NCBI GenBank assembly: GCA_014595895.1
Contig: JABUKB010000005.1
Coordinates: 62,001 to 126,000 of the forward strand
Direction: 5' to 3'
DNA length: 64,000 bases
Source of the DNA: Lysinibacillus odysseyi
GTDB taxonomy: Bacteria; Bacillota; Bacilli; Bacillales_A; Planococcaceae
The notes under the pieces were generated by a model. That model saw nothing but the letters and a program-made list of their open reading frames with translations. It was not told the DNA's origin and did not search any database. A program made the position numbers and the translations under genes. This document shows positions 1 through 8,160 of the stretch, one piece after another. Each line of letters opens with the position of its first letter. Positions within the stretch are counted from its first letter, which is position 1.

Positions 1-497
1 CTGTTCTTGCCAATTTTCTTTTTATTATCATACAGGCTATTTTATTGAAAGAGATTAAATGGAGAAATTTTTCTATCCAAATCATTATTGCCTTTGCTTT
101 TGGTACTTTTATGGATGTTACCTTATGGATAACGAGCTTTCTCCCTGAAGCCCGCTCTATTTGGCTGATTGCTTTATACTTATTGTTAAGTCTTGTGATT
201 GTAGCGGCTGGCTTGTTGTTTTATTTTACTGCCAAGTTGCCTATCATGCCTTATGATGCTTTAACATATGTGGTCGCAAATAAATGGAAGCTACCATTCG
301 GTAAAGCGAAAATTACAAGTGATTTACTCAATGTAATGATTTCGCTCATTTTATGCTTACTTGCCTTACATTCTTTTGGTGCTATTGGTATCGGTACCTT
401 TATTGCTGCATACGGGATTGGTAAAATTACAGGCATATTCCTGAAAAAATTCCAGCCAGCTTTACAGCAATGGACATTTAAAGGACAAGAAGGCTAA
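1..497 (+). CDS. YczE/YyaS/YitT-family membrane protein, 5' end outside window
   Basis: The reading frame is open to the left edge (codons begin at base 3), so the N-terminus is missing. The TTG at 45 is internal and has no ribosome site. The visible part holds about four hydrophobic helices and ends in a short basic tail. The residues LPIMPYDALTY and the glycine-rich IGTFIAAYGIGKITG near the C-terminus resemble the YczE/YyaS branch of the YitT-like integral membrane proteins. Their biochemical role is not established. A second, longer member of the wider group lies at 45403-46245. Family call is from sequence pattern only. Confidence 0.75.
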   Translation, partial: VLANFLFIIIQAILLKEIKWRNFSIQIIIAFAFGTFMDVTLWITSFLPEARSIWLIALYLLLSLVIVAAGLLFYFTAKLPIMPYDALTYVVANKWKLPFGKAKITSDLLNVMISLILCLLALHSFGAIGIGTFIAAYGIGKITGIFLKKFQPALQQWTFKGQEG

Positions 498-500
498 ACA

Positions 501-535
501 AAAAAGCAGAGCGAAGATTCCGCTCTGCCTTTTTA
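501..535. terminator. Bidirectional terminator between yczE-like gene and hom
   Basis: An 8-bp GC-rich stem (506-513 with 521-528) is flanked by A5 on the left and T4 on the right, so it can end transcription from both convergent genes. Confidence 0.85.
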
Positions 536-536
536 T

Positions 537-1523
537 TTAGATAGTAACAGTAAACCCTGCTCGTTTCCCGATAATTTCTGCATAGTCCTCTACCATAACA
601 GAAGCTGTTGGATACATGCCTGCCCCTGGTCCTGTCACTGTTAATGTGCCGATATAGTTTGTTTCCATAGCAACTGCATTGAATACATCATCAATCGGAT
701 ATAATGGGTGCTCAGCATTTACCAATAGCGGTGCTACCCTGGCGATAATTTTACCACTAGCATCTTTTTCTACTTCCGCGACATGACGGTAGCGTAGACC
801 TTGTTCTTTAGCAGCTGCTAGATCTTCCTCTGTTAATGTATCGATACCGACTACTTCCACTTCAGACCAATCCGGTTGTTCGTCAAATGCTAAATCAGAT
901 AGAATCATTAGCTTTTTAAATGCATCTTGGCCAGATACATCATTAAATGGATCGGCTTCCGCATAACCAAGATTTTGCGCTTCTGCTAATGCTTCGTCAT
1001 ATCTCAAGTTTTCCTGGCGCATTTTTGTCAGCATATAGTTTGTCGTACCGTTTAAGATACCTTGAATACGGCTCACATCGTTCACCAATAAAATATTTTT
1101 CATTGTTTTGATAATAGGCACGCCGCCGGCTACTGTTGCTTCATAGCCGACAAAGACACCGTTCGTTTTCGCCAACTCTTGCAATTCCATGCCGCGCTTT
1201 GCAAACATTACTTTATTTGCCGTAATCACATGGCATCTATTTTCTATGGCACGCTTTAAATATGAATAAGCAGGCTCTTCATTCACGATTGCTTCAAATA
1301 CAACCTGCAAGCCTGGTTCTGCAAATACATCGTCGATATTATCAGTTAATAAATGCTGAGTACCTGCAACACGCTCTCTTGATGTGTCACGTACTACAAT
1401 TTTTGCCACCTCTAGCTCGACACCTAATTTTTGGCGTAGTTCTTCACGCTTCTCATTTAAAATATGATAAATTCCTTGACCAACTGTACCAAATCCTAAG
1501 ATGGCCGCCTTTATTACTGCCAT
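537..1523 (-). CDS. hom: Homoserine dehydrogenase, short form without ACT domain
   Basis: Reduces aspartate semialdehyde to homoserine with NAD(P)H, the branch point to threonine and methionine. The Rossmann motif GFGTVGQG is at residues 10-17, and the catalytic domain follows with the conserved GILNGTTNYML segment. The protein is 328 aa and stops at the end of the catalytic domain, whereas the usual Bacillus enzyme is about 430 aa with a regulatory ACT domain. The start at 1523 is chosen because GGAGGAG lies just upstream; an in-frame ATG at 1544 would put that site inside the gene. The nearby metY, which uses an acyl-homoserine, fits a methionine role. Confidence 0.88.
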   Translation of the reverse strand: MAVIKAAILGFGTVGQGIYHILNEKREELRQKLGVELEVAKIVVRDTSRERVAGTQHLLTDNIDDVFAEPGLQVVFEAIVNEEPAYSYLKRAIENRCHVITANKVMFAKRGMELQELAKTNGVFVGYEATVAGGVPIIKTMKNILLVNDVSRIQGILNGTTNYMLTKMRQENLRYDEALAEAQNLGYAEADPFNDVSGQDAFKKLMILSDLAFDEQPDWSEVEVVGIDTLTEEDLAAAKEQGLRYRHVAEVEKDASGKIIARVAPLLVNAEHPLYPIDDVFNAVAMETNYIGTLTVTGPGAGMYPTASVMVEDYAEIIGKRAGFTVTI

Positions 1524-1854
1524 AATTTTCTCCTCCGAACGCATTACATTTCTAAATAATTACTAATTATTCTAAAAATTTTACCTTATATTCTATGATA
1601 AAACAAGGGGAATCTCCCCTACATGAACATTTGTTTACGTAAAATGTACACGATAGACAAGAGTGTGGTATGAAACAGTCATTTTCTACTTAAAAATTAA
1701 CATGAGTCATGTGTTCATGAAAAAGAGAATGCATCTCCTGCTAATTAGCACTTTAGAAGAACTGTCCCTTTGTTTCTACTAATCTAAAATTTGTACTTTA
1801 TTTTAGTTTTTCTTCCTTTATTATATTCTCGTTTACAGGAAACATACTGATTAA

Positions 1855-1889
1855 AACAAAAAGCGCACAAGCTTCTATGCTCATACGCT
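1855..1889 (-). terminator. Terminator of the 128-aa gene; rest of the 1524-1941 gap
   Basis: An 11-bp stem with wobble pairs (1862-1872 with 1879-1889) is followed on the minus strand by a T-rich run. The rest of the gap between hom and the upstream gene (1524-1941) is AT-rich. Apart from a 5-bp GGGGA/TCCCC dyad near 1606-1620 in the hom leader, I see no further gene or known riboswitch in it. Confidence 0.65.
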
Positions 1890-1941
1890 CCTTCCATTCT
1901 CTAGCTGGCTAAGTCTAGTGAAAAATTCTCTTGTTTCTATA

Positions 1942-2328
1942 TTATACAGCAATGCTATAAGAGTTACGGTAATTGTTCAGTACTTTTTGTACGAGCAACT
2001 CTTCTTTTTTAGTAAACGGAGGGATGCCATATGTACGGTGTACAAGTTGGAACTCCCCATACGCTAAAAACCATTCTTTTGCAGGCTCTTCAAGATGAGC
2101 TGTTCCGAATTCTTGGTAAGCATCATATACTTCCTTTACTACATAACCTGTCTTATCAAAGGGATGTGTAGTTTCAGTAAATGCACTTTGCCCAAACGCT
2201 TTTTTCCACATCGCGTCGATTTGTCCTAATAAATGTTGAATTGAAATTGAATTGACGAATGTTCTTGCTTCATTTAATTCGTATACAAAATATGACGCAA
2301 AATTTTGTGCGCTATAGACATTGCCCAT
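1942..2328 (-). CDS. Hypothetical protein, 128 aa
   Basis: I do not recognise a family. The protein is soluble, with no signal peptide or membrane segment, and is rich in aromatic residues and glutamate. ATG at 2328 is preferred because AAGGAG sits 8 bases upstream; the in-frame GTG at 2337 overlaps that site. It stands alone between metY and hom, on the same strand but with its own terminator, so membership in the methionine unit is not implied. Confidence 0.6.
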   Translation of the reverse strand: MGNVYSAQNFASYFVYELNEARTFVNSISIQHLLGQIDAMWKKAFGQSAFTETTHPFDKTGYVVKEVYDAYQEFGTAHLEEPAKEWFLAYGEFQLVHRTYGIPPFTKKEELLVQKVLNNYRNSYSIAV

Positions 2329-2444
2329 TTCTGTCACTCCTTTTCCCGATAATTTTACTTGGTTTAATTAAGTATTATATTACATAGTCTTTTATTTTTT
2401 GTCAACAATGTTTATCTAATTACTAGGTTTTATTTTTCTGAAGA

Positions 2445-2497
2445 ATCGCAATAAGAACTTTTAACATGAAATGATATGTAAAATTCCCTATTGCGAT
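2445..2497 (-). terminator. Hairpin downstream of metY
   Basis: ATCGCAATA at 2445-2453 pairs with TATTGCGAT at 2489-2497 across an AT-rich loop, just after the metY stop. There is no clean T-run on the minus strand, so termination is less certain than stem formation. Confidence 0.45.
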
Positions 2498-2509
2498 GCC
2501 ATATGAGGC

Positions 2510-3808
2510 TTATTTCTGAGCTTCAGCTACTGCTTGAGCAGCGGTTGCTAGCGCTTGGTCTAAATCTGCAATTACATCTTCTACATTTTCCAAGCCGATC
2601 GATAGACGAATGAGCCCTTCTGATACACCGGCTGTTTTTAAATCTTCCGCTGATAATTGCTGATGCGTTGTCGAAGCTGGGTGAATAATTAAAGAACGCG
2701 CATCCCCAACATTGGCAACATGAGAGAATAACTTTACCGCATCAATGACTTGTCTTCCTGCTTCACGACCGCCCTTTACTTCAAACGTCAACATAGAGCC
2801 GTAACCGTGTTTTAAATATTTTTTCGCTAACCCGTGTGAAGCAAAGTCCTCAAAGCCTGGATAATTTACATATTCCACGAATGGGTGGTTTCGTAAATAC
2901 TCTCCTACTGCTAATGCATTCGCATTATGGCGCTCTACACGCAAATGAAGCGTTTCTAAGCCCTGCAGGAAGTTAAAGGCTGCATCTGCCGATAATGTCG
3001 GACCGAAATCACGTAATAACTGCACACGTAATTTTGTTGCAAACGCCGCGCCTGCTGTATCAATTCCATAACGAATGCCATGATAGCTTGCATCCGGCTC
3101 CGTAAATCCTGGGAAGCGACCTTGCGTCCAGTCAAATTTCCCTGCGTCTACTACGATCCCCCCGATTGTTGTACCATGTCCGCCAATCCACTTTGTCGCT
3201 GAATGCACGACAACATCAGCACCAAAATCAATAGGGTTAGAACCATAAGGAGATGGGAATGTATTATCTATAATTAATGGTAAACCATATTCATGTGCGA
3301 TATCTGCCACAGCTTCAATATCTAAAATATTTAAAGATGGGTTTCCGACTGTTTCAGCAAAAATAGCTTTTGTTTTATCCGTAATAGCGGCACGGAAGTT
3401 TTCTGGATTGCTTTCATCGACGAATGTCGTTGTAATCCCGTAGCGCGGTAATGTGTTTGCAAATAAATTGTAGGTACCGCCATATAATGAGCCGGCCGAA
3501 ACAATCTCGTCACCTGTACCTGCAATGTTTAGAATAGAGAATGCAATCGCAGCGGAACCAGATGAAAGCCCTACTGCGGCAGCACCTTTTTCTACTAGTG
3601 CCACACGTTCTTCAAATGCACCTACGGTAGGGTTCATAATACGTGAGTAAATATTCCCTGATTCTTGCAATGCAAATAATCGCTGCGCATGAGCAGTATC
3701 GTTAAATGCATAAGCCGTTGTGCGGTAGATAGGTACAGCAATAGCACCCGTTACAGGATCGGGCTTTTGCCCGCCGTGCAATAATAATGTTTCTGGTTTC
3801 TGTGACAT
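2510..3808 (-). CDS. metY: O-acetylhomoserine sulfhydrylase (MetY-type PLP enzyme)
   Basis: Makes homocysteine from O-acetylhomoserine and sulfide, a PLP-dependent step of methionine synthesis. The 432-aa length and motifs fit the Cys/Met-metabolism PLP family: GLSSGSAAIAF near residues 80-90, and the PLP lysine at about residue 206 in VVHSATKWIGGHG. ATG at 3808 is chosen because AAGGAGG precedes it; the frame stays open upstream to 3949 through the leader terminator, which is not a real N-terminus. The SAM riboswitch in the leader should shut the gene off when S-adenosylmethionine is plentiful. The product could also use O-succinylhomoserine; length and motifs favour the acetyl form. Confidence 0.92.
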   Translation of the reverse strand: MSQKPETLLLHGGQKPDPVTGAIAVPIYRTTAYAFNDTAHAQRLFALQESGNIYSRIMNPTVGAFEERVALVEKGAAAVGLSSGSAAIAFSILNIAGTGDEIVSAGSLYGGTYNLFANTLPRYGITTTFVDESNPENFRAAITDKTKAIFAETVGNPSLNILDIEAVADIAHEYGLPLIIDNTFPSPYGSNPIDFGADVVVHSATKWIGGHGTTIGGIVVDAGKFDWTQGRFPGFTEPDASYHGIRYGIDTAGAAFATKLRVQLLRDFGPTLSADAAFNFLQGLETLHLRVERHNANALAVGEYLRNHPFVEYVNYPGFEDFASHGLAKKYLKHGYGSMLTFEVKGGREAGRQVIDAVKLFSHVANVGDARSLIIHPASTTHQQLSAEDLKTAGVSEGLIRLSIGLENVEDVIADLDQALATAAQAVAEAQK

Positions 3809-3900
3809 GAATAAGTCCTCCTTAAAATGGTTCGATGGAATATCGAGGAGGGCGAAAACTGTACCGTTCTTAATCTGGAAGCGGGGGTTTATAAATGAAT

Positions 3901-3937
3901 AAACGAAAAGCCCTCTTCTCAAAATAAGAAGAGGGCT
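3901..3937 (-). terminator. Riboswitch-controlled terminator of metY leader
   Basis: An exact 11-bp stem (3909-3919 with 3927-3937) is followed on the minus strand by TTTCGTTT. It lies between the SAM aptamer and the metY start, the usual place for the off-state hairpin of an S-box leader. Confidence 0.9.
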
Positions 3938-3960
3938 GCGCATGAGCAAGTTTTCCTCCC

Positions 3961-4069
3961 CTTATCTTTCAAATCCGAATACCGAATCTGTAGGAATTAG
4001 CACCTTTGTAAGTCTATACTGGTTGCCGGGCATCACAGGGCCTAGTCCCTCCGCCTCTCTCGATAAGAG
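3961..4069 (-). promoter_or_regulatory. SAM-I (S-box) riboswitch upstream of metY
   Basis: Read on the minus strand, the leader carries the S-box signatures in order: CTTATCGAGAGAGG, then GGAGGGACTAGGCCC, then GCCCGGCAACC, then GGTGCTAATTCC, closed by GATAAG. CTTATC near 4063-4068 pairs with GATAAG at 3961-3966 to form P1. Binding of S-adenosylmethionine should stabilise the aptamer and allow the downstream terminator to form. Confidence 0.95.
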
Positions 4070-4333
4070 TAATATTTATTTCATGTTCCATCTGTTGTTT
4101 CACAGTATAAAACAATCTTGTTCTATAAGTCAACTATATTTTTTAAATTTTCTAAAATTAATATCCAGATGTTATCTCTTAAAGATATACATCTCAACAA
4201 TAGTTATCCAAAAATAATGTAAATTAACTAAATATTAACACACATTTTAAAAACAGCTGTTACAATCTCTTTGAAGTCCTATATGTATAACAACGTTAAA
4301 TTCATTTAATTACATTTTTTGGTTTATTAATAT

Positions 4334-4366
4334 AGCTTTAAATATTGTAAATAGCTATTTAAAGCT
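4334..4366. promoter_or_regulatory. AT-rich dyad upstream of the anion symporter
   Basis: AGCTTTAAATA at 4334-4344 is repeated in inverted form at 4356-4366, about 60 bases before the symporter start. It could be an operator; no regulator can be named from the sequence. The region from 4070 to here is AT-rich and otherwise featureless. Confidence 0.35.
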
Positions 4367-4426
4367 TTATTTATAAAAGTTCTGCCTTTTTTGGTAGGCG
4401 AACATAAAAGATTAAGGAGGATTTAT

Positions 4427-5914
4427 ATGGCTACACAAACCGCAACATCTGAACCAAAAAAACGCAACTTGAAGCCCCTTTGGATTTTTCTGGCTTTCGC
4501 TGCGTTAATTGTCATTGCACTATTGCCAAACGATGGTTCTGATTTACCTGTTGCAGGACAGCGTGCTCTCGGAATTTTAGCTTTTGCAGTCATTTTATGG
4601 GTAACTGAGGCAGTAACCTACCCTATCAGTTCGATGATGATTCTCGCGCTTACTGCGATTTTACTCGGGTTAGCTCCAGGACTAGAAGATCCCTCCACAA
4701 TGATGGGGACAGGGGAGTCGCTAAAAATGGCGCTCGGTGGGTTTAGTAGTTCTTCTGTGGCACTAGTAGGAGCTGCACTATTTTTAGCAGCTGCGATGCA
4801 AGTCACAAATTTGCATAAACGTATCGCCCTGTGGATTTTATCATTGGTAGGAACAAAAACAAAAGCACTTGTTTTCGGTGCCATTTTAGTTTCCATTGTG
4901 CTAGCTTTCTTCGTACCATCCGCTACTGCACGTGCAGGAGCTGTTGTACCAATCCTGTTAGGGGTTGTCGCAGCATTTGGTTTAGCAAAGGAAAGTAAAT
5001 TAGCTGCCCTGCTTGTTATTACAGCTACACAAGCAGTGTCGATTTGGAATATTGGCATTAAAACAGCTGCTGCTCAAAACCTGGTAGCACTAGGCTTTAT
5101 TCATGAAGCTTTCGACGTGGATATTTCTTGGGGACAATGGTTTATCTTTGCCGCGCCATTCTCTATCATCATGTCAATTGCCTTATTCTTTATTATGATT
5201 AAGTTAATTAAGCCCGAAACAGACGATGTTACGGGAGGGAAAGAGGTCATTCGCGATCAATTAAAAGAACTAGGTCCATTGAAACGTACAGAAATTACAT
5301 TAATTATCGTATCTTTACTGCTGTTATTTTTCTGGGCAACAGAAGGAATTGCTCATCCGTTCGATTCTACAACTGTAACGATTGTGGCAATTGCATTCTT
5401 ACTTTTGCCAAAAATCGGTGTATACGATTGGAAAGAAGCATCTAGCCGTATCGACTGGGGTACATTAATTGTATTCGCGGTTGGTATCTCCCTTGGTACA
5501 ATCTTATTAAATACGAACGGGGCTGCCTGGCTATCTGATGCTGTTTTCGGTTCACTCGGTCTTGATACAATGCCTATTTTAGCTACTATTGCGTTAGTAA
5601 CGATTTTCAATATTTTAATTCACTTAGGGTTTGCGAGTGCGACAAGTCTTGCCTCTGCATTAATCCCAGTATTTATTGCCTTATCCGTAACATTGCCCAA
5701 TGTAGACCATATCGGATTCGTCTTAATCCAGCAATTCGTGATCTGTTTTGGTTTCTTATTACCTGTAAGTGCACCGCAAAACATGCTTGCATATGGTACT
5801 GGTGCCTTTACAACAAAAGATTTCCTGAAATCAGGCATTCCGCTCACAGTCCTTGGCTACATTTTGGTGCTGCTCTTCAGTGCAACCTATTGGCAATGGA
5901 TTGGTTTATTGTAA
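4427..5914 (+). CDS. DASS/SLC13-family sodium:anion symporter
   Basis: A 495-aa membrane protein with about 12 hydrophobic segments, of the divalent-anion:sodium symporter family that imports dicarboxylates, tricarboxylates or sulfate. Family features are the hydrophilic N-terminus, the VTEAVTYPISSMM segment and the late SAPQNMLAYGTG segment that matches the family's second substrate loop. ATG at 4427 follows AAGGAGG. It is transcribed alone and ends at its own terminator. A second SLC13 protein with RCK domains is at 46276-48123, but the two differ in architecture. The substrate cannot be set from sequence; dicarboxylate is my guess. Confidence 0.82.
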   Translation: MATQTATSEPKKRNLKPLWIFLAFAALIVIALLPNDGSDLPVAGQRALGILAFAVILWVTEAVTYPISSMMILALTAILLGLAPGLEDPSTMMGTGESLKMALGGFSSSSVALVGAALFLAAAMQVTNLHKRIALWILSLVGTKTKALVFGAILVSIVLAFFVPSATARAGAVVPILLGVVAAFGLAKESKLAALLVITATQAVSIWNIGIKTAAAQNLVALGFIHEAFDVDISWGQWFIFAAPFSIIMSIALFFIMIKLIKPETDDVTGGKEVIRDQLKELGPLKRTEITLIIVSLLLLFFWATEGIAHPFDSTTVTIVAIAFLLLPKIGVYDWKEASSRIDWGTLIVFAVGISLGTILLNTNGAAWLSDAVFGSLGLDTMPILATIALVTIFNILIHLGFASATSLASALIPVFIALSVTLPNVDHIGFVLIQQFVICFGFLLPVSAPQNMLAYGTGAFTTKDFLKSGIPLTVLGYILVLLFSATYWQWIGLL

Positions 5915-5924
5915 GAAGTATTAT

Positions 5925-5965
5925 AAAATGGGCTTAAAGGGCAATTTTCTTTAAGCCCATTTTCA
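5925..5965 (+). terminator. Terminator after the anion symporter
   Basis: A perfect 12-bp stem (5928-5939 with 5949-5960) followed by TTTC. It lies only about 20 bases before the nitroreductase start, so the two genes are probably separate units or read through only partly. Confidence 0.8.
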
Positions 5966-5983
5966 TATAGGGGGTAAATAACA

Positions 5984-6721
5984 TTGAACAACACGCAAGA
6001 ACTTTTACGTAGTCACTCTTCTGTCCGTAAGTATACAGGCGAAGAAATTCCGCGCGAAAAAGTAGTCGAATTAATTGAAACAGCACAAATGGCTGCAAGC
6101 TCCCATTTCGTTCAGGCTTATAGCGTGATCTGGGTGACAGATGAGGAAAAAAAGCAAAAGCTGGGGGAACTTTCTAAAAATGAGTTCCAATTCCGAACAG
6201 CGGGTGCATCCTTCTTATTTTGTGTAGATTTTAAACGTCTGCAAGTAGCTGGACAAAAACACGACACTGATATCGTCGCAGATTCTGCTGAAAATGTATT
6301 AGTTGGTGTGGCAGATGTAGCCTTATTTGCTCAAAACTTTGTTATTGCTGCTGAAGCAGAAGGTTATGGCATTTGCTATATTGGCGGTGCCCGTACAAGC
6401 CCGGCAGAAATCAGTGAGTTATTCAACTTACCGGATTACGTTTTCCCGCTATTTGCAATGACAATTGGTACACCAACAAAACGCAATGAAACAAAGCCGC
6501 GTCTGCCTGTCGCAGCTGTCCTTCACGAAAACAGCTATGATGTAGAAAAATACGATACATTATTAGATGAATACGATGAAATTATGGAAAATTACTATGC
6601 TTCTCGTTCATCTAATCAAAAAATGGCAACATGGACGAAACAAATGGCTGATTACTTAATTGAGCAAAAACGCCCGCATATCAAAGAATTTTTAGCAGCA
6701 AAAGGCTTTACTTGGAAATAA
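5984..6721 (+). CDS. Oxygen-insensitive NAD(P)H nitroreductase (NfsA/NfrA family)
   Basis: A 245-aa FMN enzyme of the nitroreductase superfamily that reduces nitro compounds, quinones or flavins with NAD(P)H. The N-terminal HSSVRKYTGEEIP is the phosphate-binding start typical of the NfsA/NfrA branch. GYGICYIGGAR in the middle and the C-terminal KGFTWK also fit. The start is TTG at 5984, preceded by AGGGGG; no better in-frame ATG exists. Its role could be flavin reduction or disulfide/quinone stress defence, as for Bacillus NfrA. Confidence 0.88.
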   Translation: MNNTQELLRSHSSVRKYTGEEIPREKVVELIETAQMAASSHFVQAYSVIWVTDEEKKQKLGELSKNEFQFRTAGASFLFCVDFKRLQVAGQKHDTDIVADSAENVLVGVADVALFAQNFVIAAEAEGYGICYIGGARTSPAEISELFNLPDYVFPLFAMTIGTPTKRNETKPRLPVAAVLHENSYDVEKYDTLLDEYDEIMENYYASRSSNQKMATWTKQMADYLIEQKRPHIKEFLAAKGFTWK

Positions 6722-6730
6722 ATGAACAGG

Positions 6731-6768
6731 CAGGATACCTATAATAACTAGGTAATCCTGTTTTTTTT
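6731..6768 (+). terminator. Terminator after the nitroreductase
   Basis: Stem from CAGGAT..ACCTA at 6731-6741 and TAGGTAATCCTG at 6749-6760 with one bulged base, followed by eight T residues. Confidence 0.85.
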
Positions 6769-6821
6769 ATCTTTTTTTGCTAAAATAAAGGTATATTTAG
6801 ACAAATGGAGGTAGATGGATA

Positions 6822-7253
6822 ATGCAGTTGAATAAGCAGGCCGCTCTCTCAATTGAAAAACAGCATTTAAATAAGCAAAAGAAATATTATGTTAGTATTG
6901 CGGAAATTAACAACACTTTGGCCAATGTGCATAAGGATTTATTACCAGAATTGGACAGAGCCAAATACCAGTACGCAACCGACTATATTAACCAATATAT
7001 TTCCCATACCACAGTGTGGAACTTGAAATTTGTCATGAATATGGAAAATAGCGAGGTCGCTCTCCTCCAAATTTTCCATTTGGATTATATACTTTCTAAA
7101 GAACCGGAAAGTCTCTTTACGACCGAGAGAGAGATTCTACAAGAGCAAAAAGAGAAGTTTCTTTCTTTAGATTGTTTTACTATGGAGAAAATCATTCAGC
7201 GTCATCAACAAATGCTTGCCTTCATAAAGGAAAAATCAAATCCAAACCCATAA
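6822..7253 (+). CDS. Hypothetical protein, first of a paralogous pair (143 aa)
   Basis: No family recognised. It is a soluble, probably helical protein rich in charged residues and glutamine. From about residue 50 to 110 it matches the next gene closely: both have QYIS..T..WN.KF, a central L.HL.YIL and a later SLF..ER.I. GGAGG lies 13 bases before the ATG. The two genes are 35 bases apart and look like a tandem duplication in one operon. Confidence 0.65.
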   Translation: MQLNKQAALSIEKQHLNKQKKYYVSIAEINNTLANVHKDLLPELDRAKYQYATDYINQYISHTTVWNLKFVMNMENSEVALLQIFHLDYILSKEPESLFTTEREILQEQKEKFLSLDCFTMEKIIQRHQQMLAFIKEKSNPNP

Positions 7254-7288
7254 AGCTTATTCTAAAGGGCACTAGAAAGCGAGGTTGC

Positions 7289-7696
7289 ATGTTCATGTTG
7301 ATCACATCAAAGAATTGGTACTCTTCAAGGGAACGCTCTGTACAAAAGGTGATGAAAGAGATTAATATGGGGCTCTCCGAAGCACATAAAAGCATCAATA
7401 AAAAAATAGATGCAGAAACGTATATTCATGCAACTGAATTTGCCCAACAATACATTTCCTATACATCTATTTGGAATATGAAGTTCTCTTATAATTTAGA
7501 AAGTCCGGAAGTAGCGATTACACAATTACTACATTTGGAATATATTTTAGGGCATGAGGACGCTTCCCTTTTCTCCAAAGAGCGTGCTATTTTTGAGGAA
7601 ATGAAGAAATTATTTAACCTTTATAAACCGTATACAGACGATATGATCGCGCAACGGAAAAGAAAAATGCAGTTGTATATTGAGGGAAAGATATAA
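7289..7696 (+). CDS. Hypothetical protein, second of a paralogous pair (135 aa)
   Basis: Paralogue of the preceding gene, with the same QYIS..T..WN.KF core, HLEYIL and SLFSKER segments. No known domain recognised. ATG at 7289 has only a weak GAGG four bases upstream; ATG at 7295 is an alternative with better spacing. The frame is open further upstream into the first gene, but no ribosome site supports that. Expression is probably coupled to the first gene. Confidence 0.6.
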   Translation: MFMLITSKNWYSSRERSVQKVMKEINMGLSEAHKSINKKIDAETYIHATEFAQQYISYTSIWNMKFSYNLESPEVAITQLLHLEYILGHEDASLFSKERAIFEEMKKLFNLYKPYTDDMIAQRKRKMQLYIEGKI

Positions 7697-7736
7697 AGAC
7701 TTCGAGTGCGCGTCAAAATTTTTATCTTTCCAAAAA

Positions 7737-7783
7737 GCACAAAAGGCTACTTAACACTACTGGGTATAGTGGTTAAGTAGCCT
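7737..7783 (-). terminator. Terminator after the cupin gene
   Basis: A 12-bp stem (7744-7755 with 7772-7783). On the minus strand it is followed by TTTTG and more T residues, so it chiefly serves the cupin gene; it may also stop the convergent pair. Confidence 0.75.
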
Positions 7784-7805
7784 ATAAAGCAGCACACTCT
7801 ATTAT

Positions 7806-8105
7806 TTATTTCGTTTTTAAAACAAGTATATCTATATCCGTAATGGCTTGCAGACTATGCATTTCAAATGGTTCCATTACTAAAATATCATCCGTTGTTA
7901 ACAGATGCTCTGTACCCTCTACAGTAAATTTCACTTCGCCCTTACGTACAATAATCGTTACAACTTCCTTCGCATTGTGCTCTGGTACTTGGCCGCCTGC
8001 ACGTAACTGTATATTCATAATATCCATTTTATCGTGCGTAAAAATACGACCAATTTTAGACTCTTGTTCTTGTAAGTGATCCTCTACATGTACTTTTTGC
8101 ATCAT
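7806..8105 (-). CDS. Small single-domain cupin protein (99 aa)
   Basis: A one-domain cupin: the barrel motif runs from GGQVPEHNAKEVVTIIVRKG through the MEPFEMHSLQA segment. Only some of the usual metal-binding histidines are present (H in VPEHN and H in EMHSL). The start at 8105 has GGGAGG upstream; a second ATG directly follows. Small cupins of this type bind a metal or a small ligand, or act as sensors; the function here is unknown. It is co-oriented with the membrane gene upstream, 55 bases away. Confidence 0.7.
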   Translation of the reverse strand: MMQKVHVEDHLQEQESKIGRIFTHDKMDIMNIQLRAGGQVPEHNAKEVVTIIVRKGEVKFTVEGTEHLLTTDDILVMEPFEMHSLQAITDIDILVLKTK

Positions 8106-8160
8106 TACTGCCTCCCCTATTATAAATAGAACAACCTTCATTCTCCTGTATGCTTAACAT

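Noticed and set aside
3942-4217. 91-codon plus-strand frame
   Set aside because: It is the reverse strand of the SAM riboswitch and its terminator, with no ribosome site.
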